Of a DNA stretch of 49,402 nucleotides, positions 31,651-39,794 are shown piece after piece. The stretch comes from a virus. The stretch spans positions 1 through 49,402 of IMG/VR virus record IMGVR_UViG_3300011414_000001; one strand, given 5' to 3'. The notes beneath the pieces are model-generated. The model was not told the origin of the DNA and made no database searches. It saw nothing but the letters and a program-made list of their open reading frames with translations. Every line of letters starts with the position of its first letter. The stretch's first letter is position 1. The translations under genes were made by a program, and so were the position numbers.

Positions 31651-31693
31651 GTGTTGGTCTCCAGTGACGTTGGAGGGACGAAATCCCCCTGGT

Positions 31694-31780
31694 TTACCGA
31701 CGTGCGCGTGCGATCCCGATGAAGGTGTTACCGATGAACAGCCCGAAGTAACGAACGAATCTGAAAGTCTTCCGTTTCAC
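31694..31780 (-). CDS. Possible tiny membrane peptide (28 aa)
   Basis: A GTG at 31780 opens a 28-codon frame with a basic start (VKRKTFRF), a hydrophobic middle (FGLFIGNTFIGI) and a basic end. It fills part of the 186-base gap between the zinc-ribbon gene and the scaffold gene. There is no clear ribosome site, so this is a weak call. Confidence 0.25.
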   Translation of the reverse strand: MKRKTFRFVRYFGLFIGNTFIGIARARR

Positions 31781-31836
31781 CTGTAGGTAGAGTTGCGTGA
31801 TGTCAATCGTGCGGCTGAACGCGAAATGGACGCTCA

Positions 31837-32193
31837 TCAGATCCAACGCGATGTGTGGCGTGAGCGATCACTACCGAGGTCCGAAGGTTTATGCACGACA
31901 TGGTTTTCCAGCCCTCGACGCTTAGCCTCCGCATGCATCTCGCTTTTGAAGTGGTAGTGACGCGGCGAACCGTCAGGATTACAGATCCCGTGCTTGACCC
32001 AGACGTCGCATTCGTCGCTGATGACGGTATTTCGTTTGGTCGGTAGGTAGACGCGTTCGTAGAGGGTGCCACAGAGCACCTTGGGGTCCTCTGTCCGTTC
32101 CCGACAGTACGGGAGTGGCTCGCTGCTGGTGCGTTGAAAGTGGTCAATGACAATGTGCCCGCACTTCGGGCATTTGAGGTCGATGTTTCTCAA
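31837..32193 (-). CDS. Zinc-ribbon protein (118 aa)
   Basis: This 118-aa protein starts with CPKCGHIV and has further Cys/His residues (CRERTEDPKVLC, C in SDECDVW), consistent with a zinc ribbon, then a His/Arg-rich tail. The start is TTG 32193, overlapping the endonuclease stop (TTGA), with GGAGAG upstream; no ATG or GTG is available in frame nearby. It forms a coupled trio with the endonuclease VII-like and FmdB-like genes. Confidence 0.55.
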   Translation of the reverse strand: MRNIDLKCPKCGHIVIDHFQRTSSEPLPYCRERTEDPKVLCGTLYERVYLPTKRNTVISDECDVWVKHGICNPDGSPRHYHFKSEMHAEAKRRGLENHVVHKPSDLGSDRSRHTSRWI

Positions 32194-32645
32194 AGGGCAC
32201 TCTCCAAATATCTGGCGGCAGCGTATACCACCTGTGGGTTATCACCGAGAAAGCCAATCCCCTTATTGCAGCCATCACATAACAGCCCCCGCACCTTGCC
32301 AGTAATATGAGAGTGATCAATGGCAAACCCGTCCTCTGAAGCTAGCATCTGTTTACGTATAGGCTCCTCCTGACAAATGGCGCACAAAAAATCTTGGCAC
32401 TCTGCCATGGCGTGATATGAGTCAATAGTGAGTCCGTAGCGTTGAAGACGAAACGTGCTTATATCCTCAGCCTTTCTTTCTGGAGACGACGCCCGATATC
32501 GTTCGATGCGAGCAACACTTTCACAGAACCGACAACGTCGATACCGGCGCGATCCAATGTTGCGAGGGAACTCTGTAACTGGTTTAGTAACTTGACAAAT
32601 TCGGCACTTACGCTCTACCTCACGAGACAGGTCTATTCGCCTCAT
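32190..32645 (-). CDS. Recombination endonuclease VII-like HNH nuclease
   Basis: This 151-aa protein carries an N-terminal Cys cluster (CRICQ...CRFC) and the endonuclease VII core: CAIC (88-91), AIDHSHITGKVRGLLC (D110, H111, H113, C123) and CDGCNKGIGFL (C126, N127). T4 endonuclease VII resolves branched DNA during packaging. It lies between portal and scaffold genes, close to the terminase genes, which fits clearing junctions before DNA enters the head. It overlaps both neighbours by four bases. Confidence 0.85.
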   Translation of the reverse strand: MRRIDLSREVERKCRICQVTKPVTEFPRNIGSRRYRRCRFCESVARIERYRASSPERKAEDISTFRLQRYGLTIDSYHAMAECQDFLCAICQEEPIRKQMLASEDGFAIDHSHITGKVRGLLCDGCNKGIGFLGDNPQVVYAAARYLESAL

Positions 32646-32854
32646 GCTGGTCCTCCTCCAGTTGAGTAGCCATTCTTAGCTGAGTAACCTGAGATGGTGA
32701 ATGCGGGTGCGCTCGCCTGTTTGAGCATTCGAACGGGGTAAGACTGAGCCCCGCAGTCTTCGCATTCACTGCAGTAGGGCGCGAGTGCTTGATGGTCCTG
32801 AAGCACTTCCCGCTTTGCGTTGCAGACGGGACACTCGAACTCAAATAAGGGCAT
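32642..32854 (-). CDS. FmdB-like zinc-ribbon protein
   Basis: This 70-aa protein begins MPLFEFECPVCN and has a second knuckle CSECEDCGAQ, matching the short FmdB-type putative regulatory zinc ribbons, followed by a Gly/Ser-rich tail. Such genes are frequent in phage packaging and head modules with unknown role. It follows the portal gene and overlaps the endonuclease start (ATGA). Confidence 0.68.
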   Translation of the reverse strand: MPLFEFECPVCNAKREVLQDHQALAPYCSECEDCGAQSYPVRMLKQASAPAFTISGYSAKNGYSTGGGPA

Positions 32855-32872
32855 CGGTCCTCCTCCGATGGT

Positions 32873-35065
32873 CTAGATGTCGCGTGAGCGTTTTGCTACC
32901 TTGTCTGCCAGATGCCACTGCGGATGGGCATCCAATCCTCCCTGTGGCGTGGTCACTCCCACGACTGGCTCCCCTGGGGTAGGAGGAACACCGCCAGGGG
33001 CGCCAGCGGGAGCCGCAGCCGCACCATCAGGCATACCCTGTGGAGCGGGTGCGGGCATCGAAGATGGGGCCTGAGCCGCCATCAGCAGAATCTCCTGTGC
33101 CTTCTTGATGTCATCGGGGCTGGGGGCGAGCCCGGCCTTCTGCAGGAGTGCGACCACCAACGCATTCTGCATGTCATCCTTGCCGGTGAACCTGAACGAG
33201 AGGTTCGGCATGTCTGGGTTCGGTGGATTTGGCTTGACCATGACCTTGGCCGGGTCAACACCTGAGAGTTCAGCAATTTCTGCGATCAAGGGTTCGGGAT
33301 TTACAAACCCCGACTTCACGGCGATATTCAGGAACTCGGTCAGCTTCTTGATCCGCTGTTCGGAGCTTTGAACAATAGCGGCATCCGGACGAATGGTAAA
33401 CGCCAAGTCATGGAGGATGTGTTTGTCATCCCACGCTTGGGTCATGGCCTGACGTTCCTCGTCGCTGAGGGACGGGAAATCCGAATACAGCACCATCCAA
33501 CCGGCGAGGACTTCAACGATAGATAGGAAGAAGCGAGTAACTTTGTTCCGCTCCTGACCCATGACGGTCTGGAAGCCTTGCTGGGTCAGATTCGCTTCAG
33601 CTGCTGTATGGTCTCCTGAGGTCGCAGTTCCGGTCTGATTCGGCCCAATCTGCCAGCTCGCATACAGGTCCGCTTCCGCCTTGCGGTCGAAACTCATGTC
33701 TTCGGCAGGGTAAGAGGCACGAGCGATTTCACCGATGGATCTGCTGCCATCGCCATTGGTCGGAATCATCCCCTGCCAGGTGCCGCGCATCAGCGTGTCT
33801 TGCACGAGGGGATCAATCCGATTCACATCGAACCACCGGATGGGAATCGAGCGCTCCCGGTTCATGAACATCTGCGACCGACTACGTCGCATATCATCCA
33901 CTTGCGGTCGTCCAGCCTGCGAGTCAGACGGAGGAACGGCGTTGTCGGTGATGTACGTGAGGGTCAGGATGCGAACAGGGAACTTCGTACAGCCGACGAA
34001 CTTATGCGTCACCGGGTCAGTCTGCTGACCCTTCCACGCTTCGTGAATGACCGGAGTAGCCAGACCGTTCACGAACACCACTTTCCAAATCGCCTGCAGG
34101 TTCAATTCGTTGGAGTCCTGCCGCGCTCGCCAGTAGTAAAGTTCCTTGTACCGCACGACCGGCGACGTGTTGGTCGCCTGCACGTCCATTGACCCACGTA
34201 GCGATTCGCTGCTGGTCTCTGGGGTGTTGTTGCCTAGAACAGCGGATTTGTCTGCTTCACGCAAACCCAAGTTCGCTTGTGCATCCGCCCAGGAATACTC
34301 GCCGTCAAATCCAACCCAGTCGGCATTGTCGTAGAGACTGCCGGTAAACCCTGCTGGCGTCAGCAGGTGAATGGGTGAAATTCGATTGATGAAGAAGCGA
34401 TAGCTGACGACTTTTTCCGCATCTTTCAGATGAACAAGTCCCGCCTGTTCGAGCGCCTGAAGCTGCTCAAGCGTCATATCTCTCGTCGCTGCAGTCGCAC
34501 CACTCGGGGATGTGATGGATTCCTCGATAGCGACCTTCGTGGTCTCGAAGCGTGCGGAATACCCGACCATAACGCCGCCAATACCCGACGCATTGACCAC
34601 GTCATTCAGGACTTCATCCATCGGGACGCCAATGTCGGCGCGTTTGTCACTCAACTCATATCGCAGCGCTTTGGCGAATGGAAACACTGCCGGCCCGAAC
34701 TTCTCCTGCACATGAACGAGCTGAACGTCAGGGACCTGCGAGAACAAGTTGGCGGTCTTGGTCTTGGTGAGATACCAGTCGGGATTGATCGTCGACTGGC
34801 CATCAGCGCTCTGGGCATCAACCGCGAGCCCACCGGTATACACTTGCGCGCCACTGTTGCCCAATCGCCGCTCGACGTTAATCTTCCAGTCGACCGCCTT
34901 CTGCTTTCGAACCTTCTCCCATGCGACCACTTCCGACATCAGTTGGTCGGCAATCGCTTTGTCATCGACCGGACCAGCTGCATTCGATGCAGAGTCCGTA
35001 GATGCGCTCACGTCCGCTTCGTCCTGCTCGCCTACGTCAGTCGCATCGGGGAGTTCGTTGGCCAT
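32873..35065 (-). CDS. Portal protein
   Basis: This 730-aa protein has the size of podovirus (P22/T7-like) portals. After an acidic N-terminus it shows a long helical and mixed region (WEKVRKQKAVDWKINVERRL), NPDWYLTKTKTANLFSQVP, a central part with RRSRSQMFMNRERSIPIRWF, and a Pro/Gly/Ala-rich C-terminal tail. It follows the large terminase directly, the standard packaging order. I chose ATG 35065 with AAGGAC before it; an in-frame start eight codons earlier lacks a better site. It forms the dodecameric DNA channel at the head vertex. Confidence 0.85.
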   Translation of the reverse strand: MANELPDATDVGEQDEADVSASTDSASNAAGPVDDKAIADQLMSEVVAWEKVRKQKAVDWKINVERRLGNSGAQVYTGGLAVDAQSADGQSTINPDWYLTKTKTANLFSQVPDVQLVHVQEKFGPAVFPFAKALRYELSDKRADIGVPMDEVLNDVVNASGIGGVMVGYSARFETTKVAIEESITSPSGATAATRDMTLEQLQALEQAGLVHLKDAEKVVSYRFFINRISPIHLLTPAGFTGSLYDNADWVGFDGEYSWADAQANLGLREADKSAVLGNNTPETSSESLRGSMDVQATNTSPVVRYKELYYWRARQDSNELNLQAIWKVVFVNGLATPVIHEAWKGQQTDPVTHKFVGCTKFPVRILTLTYITDNAVPPSDSQAGRPQVDDMRRSRSQMFMNRERSIPIRWFDVNRIDPLVQDTLMRGTWQGMIPTNGDGSRSIGEIARASYPAEDMSFDRKAEADLYASWQIGPNQTGTATSGDHTAAEANLTQQGFQTVMGQERNKVTRFFLSIVEVLAGWMVLYSDFPSLSDEERQAMTQAWDDKHILHDLAFTIRPDAAIVQSSEQRIKKLTEFLNIAVKSGFVNPEPLIAEIAELSGVDPAKVMVKPNPPNPDMPNLSFRFTGKDDMQNALVVALLQKAGLAPSPDDIKKAQEILLMAAQAPSSMPAPAPQGMPDGAAAAPAGAPGGVPPTPGEPVVGVTTPQGGLDAHPQWHLADKVAKRSRDI

Positions 35066-35112
35066 AATAAGTCCTTTTAATCGTACCACATCTAGGTACT
35101 CTGTACCCAGCT

Positions 35113-36870
35113 TTATGCCGCGAGATTCCTACGGCGTTGACGTGGCCGCATCCAGGGTTTCAGTTCTGATTCGTTGTTCGGGCGACTAGCTGGTGCCATA
35201 CCCATGCAGAAGTACGCGAGCGCGACCGTCCAATGGTCCTCACCATCAGCCAGTTTCGCCGGATTCAGCTTGTCTCGCTGCTGGTGGGGAAGCGTGCGAA
35301 GCAATTCCTTGCAGCCATAGCGGGTTTTGCCCTCAGCCTTGACGATCTGGAGCTTCGGTCGATCCACATGCGTTTGGTCCGTGCCCCAGTTGACCCGTTC
35401 GGTCAGGAACTCGTTAATCGAATACCCGAACATCTCGCGGTCGTTCGTGGACGCTGTGAGAGGAACCCCGTTGGACTCGAACTTGTCCGCAATCGAAAAC
35501 ATCGACTGCCCGGTCTCAATGAACATCGTGGGATCGCAGAACGTCTCAACCACATGCATGCCCTCGCTAGCGGTCTTGATGTCTTTCGCCACATTCTCCG
35601 CCAGGGTCTTTTTCCACGTCATCTCCTTGAACACGATAGCGGCCTTGTTCGGCAGCACCGCAATCCACAGGCAGACTGCTGGGTCCGGCGAGTAGCCCCA
35701 GTCAACTGCCCGATAGATGGACAGCCAGTTCAGGCTGAAGATAGGCATCCCCTGCCAGCGGGGAACGTCATCGATCACATGCCAGGGCAGCTCAATTTCG
35801 TTGTCCTCGCTATCGCCTACCAGCATCGTGGGGAAGAAGTCCTCGAAGTAGGCTCCTTCATTGACAAACTCGCCCTTCAGCCATGCGCGTCTCACATGGT
35901 CGGGCAGATTCTTCAGCCGGCTCTCATACTTTTTCTTGTCCAAATACTCGTTGTCATCCAGTGTGCTGAACTGCATGACGAACTCGTCAGGCAGATAGTC
36001 TGGGTAGTCCTCGAACCGCACCACATGGTCGACAAACCACGCCTTCATCCACAGTGAGCCAATGCCGAGCGGGTTCGAGCCACAGCGAACAACAGCGTCA
36101 TAGCCTTCCCCCTCTGGGGCACGAGCAGCGGCTGAAATCTGCAGGAACTGGTTCAGCGTAAAGGTCGATAGTTCGTCAAACCCGATGAACCCGTATTCGC
36201 TCGATAGAAAGTTCAGAATGTCTGCTTCGGTCTCGCAGTGGGCGAAGGTGATGGTACTGCCATTCGGAAATACCGCTTGGAACGTGGTTTTCAGGAACGT
36301 CCCGCCCAACTGCGTCATCTCGAAATCGATCATCGAGAGATGGGACTTTCGCAGTTCTGGCATGGTTCGCCGGATGATAAGCGCCCGGAAGTTGGGGATC
36401 ATCATGCAGCGAATGATGGCGTCCCACCGCAGCCACTTGGATTTGCCGGTACCCCGTGTGCCTAGACAGAGCAGGTTGGGTGCATCGCATGCGTGTGCGG
36501 CGATCTGGTAGGGCTGTGGCGTGTAGGGCGCCCGACGTTTTCCATCCTCACTCGTAACTACGACCGAAACCACAAAACATTCACTACACAGATCACAGTC
36601 GTAGCAGATGTTTGGCGGGAGTCCTGCCTTAGCCCGTCGCTTCGTACACTTGCTGCAAGACGTGAGGGCTGCTGGAGCTGCGCTCTGGCCTTCAGGGAGG
36701 GGGGAGTGGGGTGGGGTTAGTAAACTAACCCCCCCACCCCCCACCCGTTCAGAGGGGCTTTCTAAACCGGGAGGGAGGGGACTCCCCATAGGGGAAATTG
36801 AGGTTTTGGGAACCTCAATTGGGTCCTTTTTCCTTTTGGGGGAAAACTTGTGGCCTTTTTGGAACCCCAT
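35113..36870 (-). CDS. terL: Terminase large subunit with Cys-rich N-terminal extension
   Basis: This 585-aa packaging motor has Walker A LGTRGTGKSKW (136-146), Walker B FIGFDE (228-233) and a nuclease Asp in AVDWGYSPDPAV (D390). The first 125 residues are an extra part: a basic start, a Gly/Pro/Ser linker, and a six-Cys cluster (C72, C75, C89, C92, C95, C98) likely binding zinc. The start overlaps the small subunit stop (TAATG). The DNA coding the linker folds into two strong hairpins. ATPase drives DNA translocation into the head; the nuclease makes the packaging cuts. The zinc cluster could contact DNA or the small subunit. Confidence 0.92.
   Translation of the reverse strand: MGFQKGHKFSPKRKKDPIEVPKTSISPMGSPLPPGLESPSERVGGGGVSLLTPPHSPLPEGQSAAPAALTSCSKCTKRRAKAGLPPNICYDCDLCSECFVVSVVVTSEDGKRRAPYTPQPYQIAAHACDAPNLLCLGTRGTGKSKWLRWDAIIRCMMIPNFRALIIRRTMPELRKSHLSMIDFEMTQLGGTFLKTTFQAVFPNGSTITFAHCETEADILNFLSSEYGFIGFDELSTFTLNQFLQISAAARAPEGEGYDAVVRCGSNPLGIGSLWMKAWFVDHVVRFEDYPDYLPDEFVMQFSTLDDNEYLDKKKYESRLKNLPDHVRRAWLKGEFVNEGAYFEDFFPTMLVGDSEDNEIELPWHVIDDVPRWQGMPIFSLNWLSIYRAVDWGYSPDPAVCLWIAVLPNKAAIVFKEMTWKKTLAENVAKDIKTASEGMHVVETFCDPTMFIETGQSMFSIADKFESNGVPLTASTNDREMFGYSINEFLTERVNWGTDQTHVDRPKLQIVKAEGKTRYGCKELLRTLPHQQRDKLNPAKLADGEDHWTVALAYFCMGMAPASRPNNESELKPWMRPRQRRRNLAA
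36713..36732. repeat. Near-perfect palindrome in the terL 5' region
   Basis: GGGGTTAGT-AA-ACTAACCCC, a 9-bp stem with a two-base centre, lies inside the linker-coding part of terL and is surrounded by G- and C-runs. As RNA it could slow ribosomes or the polymerase early in terL. Confidence 0.6.
36796..36820. repeat. Perfect 10-bp inverted repeat in the terL 5' region
   Basis: AATTGAGGTT (36796-36805), a 5-nt loop and AACCTCAATT (36811-36820) form a perfect stem about 50 bases inside terL. On the minus strand it is followed by CCCCTATGGGG. It is the second strong hairpin in the first 160 bases of the gene. Confidence 0.6.
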
Positions 36871-37355
36871 TACTTGATTTCCGTGACCTTGGGCTTATCG
36901 ATCCCGCCCATCTGGACGCCAATCATAATTTTGACGCCGCCACCACCTTCAGCAACGACTTTCTCAACAACCCTGGTGCCTTCCTGACTCATATTCGCGA
37001 TGGCCCACTGAGATGCTTTCACTGCAGTCTCATTGTCACCATTCTCGAAGGCGGCAATGGCCGCTTCTTTATGGAGCTTCACATAATCCAGTGCGGCCCC
37101 CTGAAACTCCTCGCGGGCTTGTTCGATGATGTCCTTGACGACTTCCTTGGACCTCCGCATCACTTTCGACAGCGCCATCGTCTGAGCGGGCGTAATCTCT
37201 CGTGGCTGGTCTTGCAGAAATTGCTTGATGAACCCGACCTCGACTTCGCTGACCGGACCCATACGCTTGAACACGCGGGTGGGAGCTTTGGGTTCCTTGG
37301 GGGCTTTCGGGGAATCAGTGTTAGCGGCGAACTTGCTGGGACGTGCTCCGGGCAT
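36870..37355 (-). CDS. terS: Terminase small subunit-like protein
   Basis: This 161-aa protein sits directly upstream of the large terminase with a TAATG overlap. It has a Lys/Pro-rich N-terminus, a helical region with a possible helix-turn-helix (ITPAQTMALSKVMRRSKEVV), a central oligomerisation-type helix pair and a beta-type C-terminus (VVEKVVAEGGGGVKIMIGVQ). This order matches phage small terminases that recognise DNA and load the large subunit. Its ATG is the first of the late leftward region; the 68-base divergent gap upstream contains GGTACC and no strong sigma70 match. Confidence 0.68.
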   Translation of the reverse strand: MPGARPSKFAANTDSPKAPKEPKAPTRVFKRMGPVSEVEVGFIKQFLQDQPREITPAQTMALSKVMRRSKEVVKDIIEQAREEFQGAALDYVKLHKEAAIAAFENGDNETAVKASQWAIANMSQEGTRVVEKVVAEGGGGVKIMIGVQMGGIDKPKVTEIK

Positions 37356-37423
37356 AGTGAGGGCTCCTCCACCCGCCTACTAAGTGTAGCAGAGTTTGGC
37401 ATTGAGGTTGCAGGTACCTAAGC

Positions 37424-37639
37424 ATGCCCCTTCCAACCGAGCTAGTAGCCTTCTCGCAGTTGCGTGTTGCTGTTGGCCCGACTGTCGAGGAAGCCTTCTG
37501 GCACGCATGCTGCAATGTGGAGTGGGTACCGCGATATCTGCCACTCCACTACGACCAACACGCGCTACAGAACAGCACCTACTACTTCATCAACCCTAAC
37601 CACCCTTCTTGGAGAGTCTTCCGTGGAACTCAAGTCTGA
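37424..37639 (+). CDS. Hypothetical protein (71 aa)
   Basis: This 71-aa protein is rich in Tyr, His and Trp (FWHACCNVEWVPRYLPLHYD). It diverges from the terminase small subunit across a 68-base gap. No family recognised. Its 3' end overlaps the next gene by 17 bases. Confidence 0.5.
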   Translation: MPLPTELVAFSQLRVAVGPTVEEAFWHACCNVEWVPRYLPLHYDQHALQNSTYYFINPNHPSWRVFRGTQV

Positions 37640-37919
37640 ACCCGCCTTCACTGAAACTCACGTGACCGATTGGGAGTTCGCTACCGTAGGGGGCACCCGA
37701 GTGTTCACTTTGGAAGACGGAGTGGACTCATGTGAGCTGACAGAAGAAGGCGGGTCCCCCTGCTACATCATTCACGAGAGTCGGACGAATGAGCGGTCGG
37801 TCGTGTTTGTGGGGCCGGCGCTGATTGGCTATACCCAACGCAGTCGGATTAAGAAGACGCCAGTCAAGCCACATGGCCCCAATCGTCCCGGTAGCCCCCT
37901 CACGCCGCAGGAGGCATGA
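37623..37919 (+). CDS. Hypothetical protein (98 aa)
   Basis: The start is GTG 37623 with GGAGAG upstream; a longer in-frame reading would lie wholly over the previous gene. The 98-aa product is acidic and beta-rich (WEFATVGGTRVFTLEDGVDS), with a basic tail (RIKKTPVKPHGPNRPG). It overlaps the next gene's start region. No family recognised. Confidence 0.5.
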   Translation: MELKSEPAFTETHVTDWEFATVGGTRVFTLEDGVDSCELTEEGGSPCYIIHESRTNERSVVFVGPALIGYTQRSRIKKTPVKPHGPNRPGSPLTPQEA

Positions 37920-38101
37920 TGACAGTCAAATACGATCTTCCAATCGACTGTCCCAAGTGCGGCCAACGGGCAGTATGGGATGGACCACGCTACCAACCAG
38001 CCACCTACAGAGACCGCCCCGAACACCTCGCCTTTGCTTGTGCCACCTGTCGCTACGTCTATACCCTGAACTGCCAGGATGCCCCCAATGCTCACAACTG
38101 A
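37919..38101 (+). CDS. Small zinc-ribbon protein (60 aa)
   Basis: This 60-aa protein has two Cys pairs, CPKCGQ and CATC, 30 residues apart, a minimal zinc ribbon. Two adjacent ATGs (37916 and 37919) follow AGGAGG; the second has the better spacing. It belongs to a group of small rightward genes between the terminase and the leftward early cluster. Confidence 0.55.
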   Translation: MTVKYDLPIDCPKCGQRAVWDGPRYQPATYRDRPEHLAFACATCRYVYTLNCQDAPNAHN

Positions 38102-38462
38102 ACCGACCCTGACGATTGACCCATCGAAGCGTCGAGTCGTTCAGGAAGTCACGCAGGGCCGGTTTGCGGGCCTGTTCAGGATCATGGGCTGTGTGGAGGA
38201 TTTGGGCACCGTAGATCCGTTGTCTCCTCAGATGGGTACAGTGTTGCCCTCATTCGTGGACAACGCCCATCATGTTGATCACTTTGGTCCGATGGTGCTG
38301 GTGGAGTTGAAGTCCCGCTACGTTCTCTACCGAGAGGTTGTCTACCGAGATGACGCGTCTCTACCCGCAGCGATCCCGAGCGTAGGTGGCGAGGCGTCAG
38401 CCTCGCCAGTAGCTGCGTTGGCTGCGGCTACGTTAGCCGCCACGACGGTGACCGAGTCATGA
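38088..38462 (+). CDS. Hypothetical protein (124 aa)
   Basis: This 124-aa protein has a beta-rich body (FAGLFRIMGCVEDLGTVDP, VLVELKSRYVLYREVVYRD) and an Ala/Ser/Thr-rich C-terminal tail. I chose ATG 38088, eight bases after AGGA; an ATG at 38079 is also in frame. It overlaps the DUF1353 start (ATGA). No family recognised. Confidence 0.5.
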   Translation: MLTTEPTLTIDPSKRRVVQEVTQGRFAGLFRIMGCVEDLGTVDPLSPQMGTVLPSFVDNAHHVDHFGPMVLVELKSRYVLYREVVYRDDASLPAAIPSVGGEASASPVAALAAATLAATTVTES

Positions 38463-38869
38463 GCGTACGTTTTGAGGATGCGCTTGACCTCCGTTATATC
38501 GATGGTCGGAAGCACTGGAGGGTGTTGAACGCCTTTCACTACGACACAGACGTCGCGTGTGATGGACTGCAGCTCCATGCGTGTTTCGGCCAGGGCGACT
38601 ATCGGATCACCATTCCTGCTGGCTTTGAGACCGATTTCGCGTCAGTCCCGCAGGTTTTCTGGAACATTCTTCCGCCCTGTGGCAGCTACGGGAAGGCCGC
38701 AGTTGTTCACGATTTCCTCTATCGAACGAAAGGACTGGCGACTCGTGGGCAAGCAGACGCCGTCCTCCTCGAAGCGATGACCTTCCTGTTTGTCGGCTGG
38801 TGGACCAGGCAGGTCATCTACTGGGGCGTGAGGATCGGTGGTCGACGGTCCTACAAAGGTGGACTTTAG
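38459..38869 (+). CDS. DUF1353 family phage protein
   Basis: This 136-aa protein carries the DUF1353 hallmarks: TIPAGFETDFASVPQVFW, then LPPCGSYGKAAVVHDFLYR and a helical C-terminus. The family is widespread in phages, often near lysis or tail genes, and has no established activity; the conserved Asp/His pattern (DFASVP...HDFLY) suggests a metal- or peptide-related enzyme. It ends the small rightward group and converges on the gene at 38885 with a 15-base gap. Confidence 0.78.
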   Translation: MSVRFEDALDLRYIDGRKHWRVLNAFHYDTDVACDGLQLHACFGQGDYRITIPAGFETDFASVPQVFWNILPPCGSYGKAAVVHDFLYRTKGLATRGQADAVLLEAMTFLFVGWWTRQVIYWGVRIGGRRSYKGGL

Positions 38870-38884
38870 CGTCACCTATTCCCC

Positions 38885-39139
38885 TTATTTCTCACTCTCC
38901 CGGTCATCATTCGCCTCACTCCGCTGCACTTTCCCTATCGGATGATCTATCAGACCCTCAGACTTTCCAACATACTCTGGATCACCCAAGCTATGGGCGA
39001 TTCGTAAAAGCTGTCGTGCGAGGTTGTGGACCTCCATGGTCGCCCAGTTAAGAACCCGATTGGTCTCAGGATCGAGCGGACGTTTCCGACAGGACGCGAG
39101 CGCATCAGCCACACTGCGGAGTTCGGTTTCTATGGTCAT
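38885..39139 (-). CDS. Hypothetical protein (84 aa)
   Basis: This 84-aa mostly helical protein (TELRSVADALASCRKRPLD, NLARQLLRIAHSLGD) ends in a charged tail. I chose ATG 39139 because the sequence before it does not look coding, but its ribosome site is poor. It converges with the DUF1353 gene. No family recognised. Confidence 0.45.
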   Translation of the reverse strand: MTIETELRSVADALASCRKRPLDPETNRVLNWATMEVHNLARQLLRIAHSLGDPEYVGKSEGLIDHPIGKVQRSEANDDRESEK

Positions 39140-39602
39140 GTCGCCCAGTCTATGAGTTCTGACAACCGTGTCAAGAACAAATACGCGCGACCCTGTGTAC
39201 ATAAGCTCAACCTTCGGGGTATCAAGCAGTTAACTGCGTTATAACGGTTTCCTTATCCCTCCCAATCCTCAGTTACCCCACAACCCGGTACCCCCATTAG
39301 GGTCCTTCCACTCAACCCTTTATGCGCCAGTTCATGACCCTGTGTGACGAGGGAGCATTACTAGCGCACTCCCTCCCCCTAGTGGGCCTCCGATCCAATC
39401 TGCGCCAGCTTAGGCGTACGTGACAGGGCCTCAACTAGTCCTGGCGTCAGCTGGACGCTAGCTCACGTAGCACGCCTGTAGCACCAGCAGGCCGGCAGCT
39501 GCATAAACCCTAATGTTGTGTGTTCTGCTCCCCTGACTACCAATCTGTAGAAGCGGAATCGGGGTTGTCAGCTCGATACCCTGGCTGACTGAGCGGTCGC
39601 CT

Positions 39603-39625
39603 CTCCATTTGGACGTCTAATGGAG
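39603..39625. repeat. Hairpin with 7-bp stem
   Basis: CTCCATT and AATGGAG flank a 9-nt loop TGGACGTCT that itself contains the palindrome GACGTC. It is inside the gene-free stretch. A tRNA-like arm was considered but no T-arm or acceptor stem matches. Confidence 0.5.
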
Positions 39626-39719
39626 TGAGAGCATAGCCACGTCGAATCCCACTATAGCAACGGTTGCCATAGCAGGTTATATAACTGTTTGGTTATGGGT
39701 TAGGTGCTTGGGAGGAGGG

Positions 39720-39762
39720 AACCGTTACAACTGCCTTAACTGCGTAAAGGGCTGTAACGGTT
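39720..39762. repeat. Inverted repeat AACCGTTACA / TGTAACGGTT
   Basis: A perfect 10-bp inverted repeat with a 23-nt centre lies about 30 bases beyond the stop of the leftward gene at 39795. Related words occur at 39240 (TAACGGTT) and 39659 (CAACGGTTG). It may be a regulator or initiator binding site or a weak terminator of the leftward cluster. Confidence 0.5.
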
Positions 39763-39794
39763 GGGGGTTAGGAGGGTTGATAGGAGGGTTGTGC

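Larger units (their letters stand above)
39140..39794. other. Gene-free stretch of about 655 bases
   Basis: I see no convincing gene here. It holds a GGTACCCCC-ATTAGGGTCC box (39286-39305) close to the one at the coat promoter, a hairpin at 39603-39625, an inverted repeat at 39720-39762, repeated TAACGGTT-type words, and GGGTTAGG/GGAGGGTT runs. It could be an origin, a control region or decayed coding sequence. Confidence 0.5.

Noticed and set aside
35233-36057. Long plus-strand frame antisense to the large terminase
   Set aside because: It is fully inside terL on the other strand, with low-plausibility composition and no ribosome site.
39580-39665. Possible tRNA around the 39603-39625 hairpin and GTCGAATCC
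   Set aside because: The stem-loop has a 9-nt loop and the neighbouring bases do not give a T-arm plus acceptor stem with matching ends.
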